From positions 9,898,808 through 9,962,807 of the forward strand of contig CM034110.1 of NCBI GenBank assembly GCA_019914945.1: a stretch of DNA of 64,000 nt. The letters run 5' to 3'. Below the pieces are notes generated by a model, which saw only the letters and a list, made by a program, of their open reading frames with translations, had not been told where the DNA came from and searched no databases. Below are positions 24,700 through 35,418 of this stretch, piece after piece (the first letter of the stretch is position 1; the number at the start of each line of letters is the position of its first letter). This DNA comes from Typha latifolia (lineage: Eukaryota > Streptophyta > Magnoliopsida > Poales > Typhaceae). The position numbers were made by a program, and so were the translations under genes.

Positions 24700-26624
24700 A
24701 GGAGAAGTGAATGAAATGTGTTGAGCTACTTTATGATTACTTCTGATGTTATGATTTAACTTGTTTGTAGGGATCAAAGGGCTGCTAATTACCAGGATCC
24801 AATGTTTGGAAGATTAACTCTTCTTCTAAGCTGCTTCTTAATATGTATTCTTCTCTTCCTCTTACAGATATTTGTACTGTGATTTACTTCGTCTCATGGA
24901 ATAATACATTGATTCTATGGTGGATGGAGAGAATCTCAGAGATTTGGTGCTCTTTTATCATTCCATGTAAAGCAGTAAGAAGTATATATGTATTTCATTA
25001 TTTACTACCATATTTCATGGAAGGAAGAAAAGTTTTGATATCGTTTTCTTCTAAAATGGTGACAAAAAAGAATCAAAAAGTGATGATTTAATGTGAGTTT
25101 CTTGTGTTGTTGCCTTCACTCGATATGGATAGATTTTATACCACAGGTGGTCATATGTAATAGATGGAAACCTTTGCTTGTAAAGATTATACATTGCACC
25201 TGCTTTGATAACTTCCTCATTTGGTAGATTTACATTGTTATCTTATGATATGATTTCTGAAACGAAGGTTTGCTTAATAGGTTGTGAAATTTTATTTGCA
25301 ACTCTGAGCCATTGCAACTCCATTGCTATGATTTTTTTTTTCTTTTCTTTTTTTTTTCCCCTCCATTTGTGGAATATCCTCCGCCAATTCTTGCACAAAT
25401 GCACATTGAAGAGTTCATTGTATCACCACCACCATCTCTTTTTGACTTCATTGTTTCTCTTATTTCTCCCATGAGGAAGCTTAGATTGGACACAGATGTA
25501 CACTAGCCATTGTTCTCAGCAATCTCATCCCGTTATAATGAACTCATATACTTGGCAATGTAGTCATTAAGTGCAAGCCCAAGTTCAATATAACCTCAGA
25601 ATTTGTGAGACGTATATATATATATATATATATATATCTTCGTGTGAAAACAATAATAATGTGGATTGTAGAATGCTTACTAGTTTGGCTCTCGACTCTC
25701 TTAGTAGTCTTATACATTAAAATGCAGCCCTTAATGCTCCAAATGGTAACAATTAGCTCAATGTTCTTGGAACTTGGCATTCTGATCAATCACACCACAT
25801 TCTCTTGAGACTAGAAACTTTCTTGCAAGATGCCATTAGTAGGATTCCAAGCTCTCTCTCTCTCTCTCTCTCATTTCTCTCTCTACAGCAAAGAGTATAG
25901 TAGTAGGACTTCCAAGCAAACCATGGCAACCAATCACCAGTCTTCCATCGAGAGTATACAAATGTATATGAACCTAAGCAAATAAAGAGTAGAAATTAAG
26001 TAACATGCATTATATAAAGTCGAAACCTCGATCTTCCAATGAAAGATAGTTAAATCATATTATTAATTAAGAGATGGGTTTGGTGCAAGATACAAAATAC
26101 TTTTGGAGGTGTCCTTGTTGCAGGTACTGCAACCAAACAAATGGTAGCCCCAAGTGCTGTCCTTTTAGAGAGAGAGAGAGGCAGGCAGGCTTTCTCTTGT
26201 TCCGAGGAGTAGTAGGTGGTGGGGAAGAGAGGAAGGCTTTGGTTCTCCTCCAAAGGAATTTTCAAGAGCAGACAAAGGAGCCCATCAGACCACCTCAATC
26301 TCAAACACTTTCTACTATTCCCGAGGCATATAAGTCTAAATGAATACACTTAAGACCATAGTGCCTATGCACCACCAATTGCAACCAAAGTACTTGTTGG
26401 AAATACCAATATTCTTCTCTAGTAAATTTTTTTTATAAAATACAACACCTTCTTCTTTAGCTTTTTTTTTTTTTAATCGTTAATAATTTATTATTTCATT
26501 ATCTATCTCTACGATAGATGCATATTTTTACGCTATTTTTTTAAAAAAAATTCTGCCTTCACGATATGAAAAATTAAATGAATAATTATTTCTAGTTGCT
26601 TATGCTAAATTTAACTTCAGTGTA

Positions 26625-26672
<48 letters not shown>

Positions 26673-27350
26673 ATGAAAGTATAACAATAATGAAAGAAAA
26701 TATAAGGTGTAGAAAAATGTTACCCACTATAAATGAATCCGTGAAATGCTTCTTTGTCTTTTTATTTCCCCCTCTCGATGAATGTAATCATTAGCCAATC
26801 CGTGATTTTAGGCCCTTGTTTCTCGCATATAATGCGACTCAACGTTGATCAAACTAGGGTTTGAGAATACCATCGTTTTCCAACGGATAACGGTAATGCC
26901 ATTCGACCGTTGGGAGGTAATTTCATCAATTTACTGATTATATTTATTTGGAGTTATTTTTATCTTTTAACCTCCAAAATATTTCTTATAACCGTAGATT
27001 GTCTTCAAATATATTCTCGAGTACACAACACTCCAAGTGATAGATTTCAGCAATTGGGGCAAGTAGCAACACATAGTTTCAGCCCAAGGTTTTAAATCTC
27101 CCCCTTCTAATAATATAAAGCTAATATTTATCGGCAAAAAGGTAATGCACAATTAAGTACAAATGATTGTCGAGACCACGAAATGCTATAAGAATTCATT
27201 GCATATTTCGTTACATGTCAATGGAAAAAAAAAAAAGATGGCCCTCTTTGTTCTTTCAAACCACAAACCTTTCTATGAGTATTGGATTCCAAGTAACTAT
27301 ATTCAGAACATCGACCAATTTTTTTTTTTTAAAAAAAAAGAGAAAAATGA
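24700..27350. other. MIR160 downstream and intergenic region
   Basis: No protein gene is supported. It probably includes the 3' part of the MIR160 primary transcript. Microsatellites: (TA)n at 25614-25637, (CT)n at 25850-25872, and a T-run/A-run/TA-run palindrome at about 26626-26672. A small Cys-rich open frame lies at 26074-26343 (see findings). The last 250 bases are the 3'UTR side of the kinase gene. Confidence 0.5.
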
Positions 27351-29133
27351 TCAATCTGTGCTCATGGAATCTACATGAACTCTTGTATAGATAGAGTTGT
27401 CTGACATGGTTGAAGTGCCCATAAAATTGGATGACATAGTAGAGGATGTGTGAATTTCTTTATCCTTCCTCTGGCTTCTAATCTTAAGATCCATGAAATC
27501 ATTAATTACAGCAGGCCTGCTGATTTCCTCCGAGTCAATGTTCTTTTCACCGGTCAGCATCCTGATGACCGTCGACATGGGAGGTCGAAGTTTTGTAGCC
27601 TCTTGCGTGCACAACAGACCAATTTTTAAAAACCTACAAGCCTCCTCGATGTCCAAGTCACGGTCTAAAGAAGAATCTACAATCTTTGCCAGCTTTCCAA
27701 GGTTATATTGCAGCCAAGTCTGCAGAAGAAACTCAGGCATGATATAGTTTGTAATGCATAATTTGCATAACATATTCTCGAGGCAACAAAAAACTGATAG
27801 GATTCTAGAAATGAAAGGTGTTCCACTGGAGAAGAATTTTATCAGTCAGATGTCAATTTAGTCATGCATTTTACAAGCGTATGAATGAATGCCTTACCCT
27901 TTCGAGAAGAATCTGGTCATCATACGGTAATCCTGGGTCCATGTTACATCGCCCACTAACTATTTCTAGTAAAAGAATACCAAAGCTGTAAACATCTGAT
28001 TTTCTAGTAACTTGCCCTCGAATTGCATACTCAGGAGCCAAGTAGCCTCTGAAAAGAAAGTAAAAAAAATCGAATAGTCATGAGAGAAGGTAAAATGTAT
28101 TTGGTGGCAAACTAATGTTAGATTGACAGAATCACATGGATGATGAGAAGCTAGAGAGTGAAAAACACAGCATCAAACTCACATAGTTCCTGCAACCCGA
28201 GTGCTTACGTGCGTCATATTTGGTGGCAGAAGCTTTGCTAAACCGAAATCAGATATTGTTGGAGTGAGATCCTTATCTAGAAGAATATTGCTTGCTTTGA
28301 TATCCCGATGAACAATATGTGGATGGACTTCCTCATGAAGGAATGCTAGTCCTTGGGCAACACCAATGCAAATTTTAACTCGAGTTCTCCAGTTGAACTG
28401 AATATTACTCTTATCAGAACCTGATTGTCGACAAGAACAAGCACATTTATGTTGTTAGAAGAAACTAAGAAAATCTTGAAAAGATTTGAGGATAGAAATG
28501 ATTTGTTATCAGAAACTTCAAGTAAGAAGTTGGGGAAACGCCAGTTACCTAGAAGAGTTTGTGCAAGACTATTATTTTCAAGATAATTGTAAACAAGTAT
28601 TCGGTGAGTTCCTTCCACACAACAGCCATAAAGCTGCACAAGATTCTCATGCACAATATCAGAGATCACAGTAAGTTCATTCAAGAACTCGCGTGTCCCT
28701 TGTCTTGACTCTGAGGAGAGCACCTTCACCGCAACAGCCTTCCCATTTTTTAATTTTCCCTACACCAATTAATGACAGAAGATATCAGTTCAAGTTCAAT
28801 TTTAGACCCATAACACAGCCTACATAATCTGTATGTGAAAGTACCTTGTAGACAGAACCAAAACCTCCCTCACCAACCTTATTGCTGAAATCTCCAGTTG
28901 CCTTTCTCAATTCGTTATAAGAGTAGATCGTTACATTTCCAGTGCCCAGAATATCTAAATAGATATGAGCAAACTGTCAAATTTAAACTAGAAGGGTTGC
29001 ATTGTACTCCAAAGAATGGAGGTAGACAATAGTTAAGTCTATCAGCTGCAAAAGAACATTAACCTTCACCGCCTTGAAAACTTCGCTGCTGCGAAGCCCT
29101 TTTCCTATTGAACAAGAAAGAGAAGCAAGTCAT
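27351..29133 (-). CDS. CRPK1: CRPK1-like serine/threonine protein kinase (RLCK, At1g16670-like)
   Basis: Six coding exons on the minus strand: 29133-29064, 28954-28845, 28759-28549, 28420-28183, 28048-27898, 27719-27351; 382 aa, all in phase. The kinase has the glycine loop [10 protein letters not shown] (51-60), ATP lysine Lys72 in VAVKVL, catalytic HRDIKASN with Asp170, and DFG Asp188. Next come [17 protein letters not shown] (activation segment) and [17 protein letters not shown]. There is no signal peptide or extracellular domain. The N-terminus MTCFSFLF matches Arabidopsis At1g16670 (cold-responsive protein kinase 1), a plasma-membrane-associated kinase that phosphorylates 14-3-3 proteins in the cold. 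Cys3 is a plausible lipid-anchor site. The tail after about 325 is Ser/Thr-rich. Orthology to CRPK1 rather than a near paralogue is likely but unproven. Confidence 0.93.
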
Positions 29134-30480
29134 TACTGAATGACCAGACTACTGAATAGCCCTTTTATGCTTGGAGTTGAATTAAATGAATTGAGGTTAT
29201 CTGCAACATTTAGACAAAACAATCAGGGATAGGTACCAAGCATATCTTGGTAAATGGAGGAAACAAGGAATAGAAAACACAAAAGGACAATTTCAACAGC
29301 AGCAGTAACAAAAATTCACAAGCTTTTGCCTGGAAAACTTTGTCCTTGATATCTGGTGCCTCAATTCTCCCTTCCTTGTCCTAAGCGAAAATTTTCCCTT
29401 TTCATCAATGTGGCTTTTCCATGTCTTCATTTACTAACTAAAAGTCCACAGTAGTATTTAATTTTACACTAAGATATCTTAAATTGGTTAGATGGTAATC
29501 ACAAGCCCATGTGCCATAATTCGTAATGCCTTTCAAGCTAGAAAGAAAAACTTATTCTGATTACAACAATAAAAAAAAGGGAATTTTTCGTCTGCATTCC
29601 TCTCAACTAATTTCCTACCTGTATCCATCCCCATCACTACACAGGCAAATGTTTATATATCTACTTCTCCAGGAAAACAGATTCACATAGTAAAAACAAG
29701 CCTAAGGATGAATCTAATACTCTTGACCTCTAGGTGTGCCAACCGTTCAATACTAGTTGGTTATATGCAAATACCCATTCACAGACTGGGGAATAGGAAG
29801 AGGGTCATGATTCATAGCATATGGTGTTCATCTTGGAAGCCAGGGAAGGAGGAGGCGGTGGTGGTTGGGAAACAGTTGCCTCTATGGCACTCACCTAATA
29901 AATATATATCGCATAAGTACAAGAGAAATGAATGGGTACCCATGCGGCCATGCCCATCTTCTCCAAACTCCCCAAACACAAACATAGACAAATTTACTCA
30001 AACCTTGCGTAGCTCCACTAAATTCGTGAAATCTTAGGAAGAATTATTCAGAGCCAATCAAGTGCAGACCCTTCCAAACAATAAACTTGCTACCAGAAAC
30101 CCCGTTAACACTCTAAACATCATTTAATTTCTAATCTTAATCTGATTCATAAAAAAAGAAAAGAAGCAAGACCCAACAAAGGAATTCACCTGGAAACACC
30201 AGCGGAGAGGCAGACGAAGGACAAAGACCGAGAAAAAGCCGCCACCCCCATGGACACGGCCTACGTTAGCACCTCTCACCGACCAGCGAGCCCCCAGGGC
30301 TACGGTTTCCAAAGATCAAAGGAACCAAAATAAACCCACGGGTCGATCCCAGGAGGGCAAATCACCGTCAGACGGCGAGACGACGAAGAACCCGGAGGCG
30401 GCGCACGTTAGCACCACCTTGCTCGAGAGACAAGAAGAAGAAGAAGAAGAAGAAGAGAAGAAGATGATGACGATGACTGG
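29134..30480 (-). promoter_or_regulatory. 5' leader and promoter region of the kinase gene
   Basis: About 1.3 kb upstream of the kinase ATG. A more GC-rich block at 30185-30470, ending in a run of GAA/CTT trinucleotides (about 30430-30465), looks like a 5'UTR exon, so a 5'UTR intron is likely between it and the ATG. This is inference from composition; no decisive splice pair was fixed. The + strand open frame 29708-30037 lacks any family feature. Confidence 0.4.
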
Positions 30481-33030
30481 CTACACATAGGTGTGGGTAT
30501 ATAACTACAATATATAAATATAATATTTGTCATTCTAGGCAAGGAGGAGGTCGTTATGAAATAAAAGGACGAGTATGGACGGACTTTGGAGATTAAACTT
30601 TAGAAAGTAGTATTTTTTTAATAATAAAAAAAAAAAGTTTGATCGAGTCAAAGATTTGACTCACCACCGAGCCGGCGATTCAAACTACCAGACCGAGTTG
30701 AACCGGTCGAGAAAACCGTGTGGCCCCCTCCCCCACTCCCTATCGCTCTACTCGGACCGGACCGATGTCCTTAACCCGGCTTTGTTGGGTTGGCCCAAGC
30801 TTTCCACCAAAAGGATAATAATTTATCCCATGATTTCTATTTGCTACTCTACTAGGGTTCCAATTCTCCCTTTTGTCAATCATTCACGCTGCCACTTTCT
30901 TTTCTTTTTTTTTTTTTTTCCAAAAGAAAAGAATAAAAAATTACTAATGAAGTTGTGGATGCTTCACTATTATGCGAGAAAGGGGTTATCTAAATTGCGT
31001 GTCATTCATAAATTATAGCATAGATGAGAATATTTTACTACAAACTTTATAATAATTTTTTTTTATCAAAGTTCGGAAAAAATTATAACCATAAAGGAAA
31101 GCTCTATCACGTCTGCTCTCACTTAAGATATGCTAATAATGATAAATTCATACCGGCTATCTTATTTTTTTAAAAATAAAAACAAAAGAAACAGTAGGCC
31201 ATAAGCCCCATTTTGGCTATATGTGGCTGCACAATTACATTATATATTATAAGTATTTGATAATGAGGTATTATATGTTTTTCTAGAGAAAATAATTTTG
31301 ATACTTTTGAGTAACATCTTATAAATGATGGCTTGTTTTTGAAAAAGTTGGCAACCACCTTTGTAGCTTCCATCAATGCCAAGGAAAATTGTAGCATTGG
31401 CTTGACTTCAAATTTCTTGTTTTATATATATAAACAGAGGATGATCATTTTGCCTTACAACTCTTTTTTGACCTTCCTTTATTCAAGATTTGGCATTACA
31501 TGAATTTGCCGGCAGGCACTTGGATCACAACTTCTTCTTCTTCTTCTTCTTTTTAATGCATAACATCTTGGTTTCAATTGTTATTTAAAGGGAGATTAAG
31601 ACAAATTATAAGTCCATGGCATTTAAAATGATTATTTCTTTTTCTTAGATGACTAAATACAAGTTGAGATCTTCCTCATTCTAGTTCTTTATATCCCCTC
31701 CCCCCCAAAAAAAGGAAAGAAAGAGGTAAAGTTGCTTATTAAACTCCCACTTGGCAAGAGTTAAAACAAATTTAAGAGATCTTTTATCCTTTTAGGTCAT
31801 TCATTGTTTTAGCAGCCATCCTTATTATAATCCTCATTTATCGAGAATGCATATTTCATTTGTTCACAAGCAAAATTGACTCTGATATCTGCTTCAATTG
31901 TTCTTGGATAGGTTTGAGAGTTAACCAACAATGCAATGTCTCATGGAATAAATAAATTAAGTCAAGTTTTCCTATTAATGTTGATGCATCTAATTGGCAG
32001 ACTAACTCAAACTCTCAACCACTAAAATGTCCAAAGTCTAAAGTCAACATATCAAATTAATTACTCAAGATGTACAAATCAATGGGTCAATAGATGATAC
32101 GATTGTTTCCCTCAATTATGTTAAGTCTCCTAAAATGCAGAGAAAAAATGGATTAAATATGGGCCACAATTAATTTATGCAAGTTACCTGTCTCGGAGCT
32201 ACTACCTCACCCTCTCTTTTCTCCTTCCTCTTTCCTTTTCAATCTTCTATCTGGTTCTCTATCATGGCCGAAGGTACTTGTTTATAGCTTGATCTCAAAT
32301 AAAACTCAGCTCAAGAATAAATGAGTCAAACCTAAATAATTTATCTAAGTTTGAAATTAATTTTGAACCAAACTTAGACCAAAAGAAAAAGTCGGCTCGC
32401 TCAGACTCATCTACATCCCTCGTACGTGTCATCATTATGTGTGCTAACGTGATATTGACAAATCCATCTTTGGATTTTATGAGGGAAATTTTAGTGTACC
32501 AAGATCTTTCCAATCCTCTTGCGGATGGGGAGAAGAACACAGTTAAATAAGTTTGATTCAAGATTTTGAGGGAATGAAAAGTAGCTACAGAGAGTTATTA
32601 TGAGAAAAACTAAATGACAAGATTCCGAGGATGTAAAATTTGACTTCAAATATAGAAAGTTCTGATGAAAAGAATTGTGTCAATTTGACTTTATAGATAA
32701 CGATAACTTGTTTTTCTCCCAGCATTAGAATAATAAACATTAGAAGAAATAGATCATTGATTTTGTCAATTTGATGTCATATATTACTCCACTTCAGCAT
32801 ATATAAAATTTTGATGGCATAAATTTCTATAGCTGCAAATGAATGTTGGCCTACTTCACTCACATTGGCCCTTAGAATCAGCCCAAAAGGCCACAAGATT
32901 TAATGACACATCTTTTGTGTGAATAACCCATGACAGGAAAACAGATATATTTCTCTGCAGTGCATCACATAATAATCAGGAGACAACTTTTAAGCATGTT
33001 AGTTGTACAATTTTGATGACCTAGCTAGGC

Positions 33031-33060
<30 letters not shown>
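30480..33060. other. AT-rich intergenic region
   Basis: No gene is recognised over about 2.6 kb. It contains homopolymer runs and a (TTA)n microsatellite at about 33029-33065 that abuts the retroelement fragment. The open frames present are short and featureless. Confidence 0.55.
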
Positions 33061-33066
<6 letters not shown>

Positions 33067-33068
<2 letters not shown>

Positions 33069-33300
33069 ATGGCCGACGAATACTCCTACCCCAGTCCAAG
33101 GGGTAGTATTTAAAATCAATTTTGATGGGTCGTGGGACCCTTTGGATAACTCAGCTGGCATTGACACCGCTATAAGAAATAACCTAGCTGAAGTACTAAA
33201 CCTTATAGCATATCTCGGTGACTACTGCAGTAAACCAAAATATATGATGATGTCATTTTTAAAGGTGACTATAAACCTTATAGCATAGTGATGGATGTGG
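33067..33300 (+). pseudogene. fragment of a retroelement RNase H domain
   Basis: One frame reads RWPT...PVQGVVFKINFDGSW and then NSAGIDTAIRNNLAEVLNLIAY. That is the start of the RNase H-like domain found at the C-terminus of plant non-LTR retrotransposons and in related stand-alone genes (typical form KLNFDGS, then AGIGGVIRD and G-LAAF). The first catalytic Asp, in NFDGS, is kept. The frame then degenerates and meets stops before the Glu, second Asp and His motifs, so only about 50 residues survive. It is a relic with no intact partner domains nearby. Confidence 0.7.
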
Positions 33301-33914
33301 TCAATAAATCTTAAAAATCCCCATGGGTGATTAACATTCCCATGTAAACTTTTTCCTTTACTACTAAACATACTGGCCGAGTTTATAAATAAAAGTATTA
33401 AGTGTTCTGCCTATATAGCCTGCGAACATCACTGCTCTCTGTTTACCTGGGTCCTAGTGAACGATAAGGTTGAAATGAACTAGTGTTTAACATAATAGAA
33501 AAGGGTATGAAGAATGCAACTTAAAGAACATTCGTATAGTACTCGATTAAGAGTTTGTTTGATGGTCAATATTCAGATATGAATGCATGCATGAAGTAAT
33601 GGGATTGAAAAATGCTGACGAGCAAGTTAAAGAGTATCAATACTGATGTAATGAAAATAAATAGAGGATAAAAACAGAGAGTACTGTCACTAACCAACAC
33701 CAACAAAAGAGATGAAGTTGATCCATTATTCTTTATTGTTTATCTGGGCTCCTCAAATTGACATGTTAACTGCCATATATTATGTACAATCTCATGGATC
33801 TCCTCTTGCATCCTGGCCGTCCAATAAGCTGGCCCAGGGGGGAGAGACCACTCAATCGACGGCTGGGAGAAAAGGGGGAAAAAAGAGAAGGTGCAGAAGT
33901 GACACGTGTCGGGA

Positions 33915-35418
33915 TCAAGGTGAATCGGACGAGGCCGTCAAGACGGTGGTCACGGTGGTGGAGGAAGACGACGACGTCCGTGGGGTAATCGCTGGTTTGA
34001 TCAGGACCGTCGGTATTTGGCTCATCGCCCTCCGCTCCTGCTCTCTGATCAACTCCCCCGCCACGAACTCCAATCTCTCGCCGTTGGTCGACGCCGTTAT
34101 CTTTCTCCCAAGGAATAGAACGGACTCCACGCTCCGTTCCGTTAGTGCCTCCACCGCCGTCATCCCAGTGCTAACCCCGTTTCCCTGGAATAATACCGAG
34201 TACCAAACCCACTTTTTAAAAATGTGCACACTTTATTTAATAAAGTTTCAATAATTTTTGTCTTTTCTCAAATTAATTAATACCTGAATTCGGATATAGT
34301 TCGTCGCCCGTTTCTGGCCGAAAGCTAATGCCACCGCTTGATCCACCTGAATTTAATAATTATACGAATAAATTTAAAAGGAAAAATAAATGACCCAATT
34401 GATTACGTGATTATTCTAATTATTTATACGAATTAAACCTTGTACTGTAATTTTTTTTATAACGAATATGAGCAAAAAATCACCTGTAATCTAAATAATA
34501 TACTTTTTAGACTCTGAGAAGTAAATTTGTTAAAACGTAAGGTGTTAATTGCAAATGTCCAGTAAAAAAAAATTAAGAAGAGTGTCGTACCATATCAGCT
34601 TGGCCAGCACCGGCGATGCGGAGGAGCTCCGCCTCTCTCGCGGCGGCACAGCTTCCGATGGAGAGTACGACGAGGTCTTCCACGCCAGCGACGAAGGGGA
34701 ACTCCTGCTTGTTGTGTAGCACGTGCGTGATCGCTGCGGCAGTCGGGTTCCCCATCGCCACCGCCCCACCGGCCGCGCGGATCCTCGTCTGTCCATCCAT
34801 CGACGCCACCTCCTCCGCCGCCGCCGCGGCGCACGTGGCGGCGCACACCTCCCGCATAAAGAAGTCGTACCCGTCCCCCTCCACCGCGTCCGCACGCGAG
34901 AAGACGAACGGCGCCTTCGTCCCCAAATCGTAGCAGGGGATCAACAAGGGCTTCACGGCGTCCCTCACCGTCGCATCCCCAAAGATCCGCCGGAATACTC
35001 CCTCCGATCGCCGAAGAATTTTACTGACTAGGCTCTTCCGCCTACCGGCGGCCATACGCCGCCGGTTCTTGGCGATTATCCCGGCCGCCTCGGCGGCGGA
35101 AAGGAGCGGGCGGCCGTCTGGGCCACGGGTAAAGAGCATCGCGGCGAGGACCCCGCCAGCGCCGGATCCTGCCGCGGCGTCAAAGAAGTCAGCGATCCGA
35201 GCGTCGGGGTCACCGGAGAGGTCTCGAAGGCGGGACTCGAGGAGGGAAAGTGCAGCTCCAGCGAGGAGCCCCCCGTCGGCGGATCCGCCGTCAATGGAGA
35301 GGATGCGGACCTTCCCCCTCCCCCCCGCCGCTGCCGATTTCGCCGGCGGCGAGCCGTAGCCGGAGAGGAACTTGCTCTCGAGGATGGAGAAGATCTCGTA
35401 GCTCAGTTTGTCCATCAC
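33915..35418 (-). CDS. PLP9: patatin-like protein, probable inactive (PLP9/pPLAIII type)
   Basis: Three coding exons on the minus strand: 35418-34591, 34346-34284, 34184-33915; 386 aa, close to the 384 aa of Arabidopsis PLP9 (At3g63200). Family features are RILSIDGG at 38-45, ADFFDAAAGSGAGG, NPTAAAITHVLHNKQEFPFV and, from the second and third exons, NYIRIQ and SNGERLEF-like TNGERLEF. Patatins are acyl hydrolases with a Ser-Asp dyad. Here the GxSxG nucleophile motif is GSGAG (84-88), lacking the Ser, and the DG[GA] motif is Ala216-Gly-Gly, lacking the Asp. Canonical patatin catalysis is therefore unlikely; group III members nonetheless affect lipid content and growth when overexpressed. The first exon is very GC-rich and Ala-rich. 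A second ATG lies one codon downstream. Confidence 0.92.

Noticed and set aside
29708..30037. 109-codon + strand open frame upstream of the kinase
   Set aside because: Lies in the presumed leader intron of the minus-strand kinase gene and resembles no family.
34616..35359. Several long + strand open frames opposite PLP9 exon 1
   Set aside because: Arg/Pro/Ser-rich shadows caused by very high GC in the true minus-strand exon; stops are rare there in all frames.
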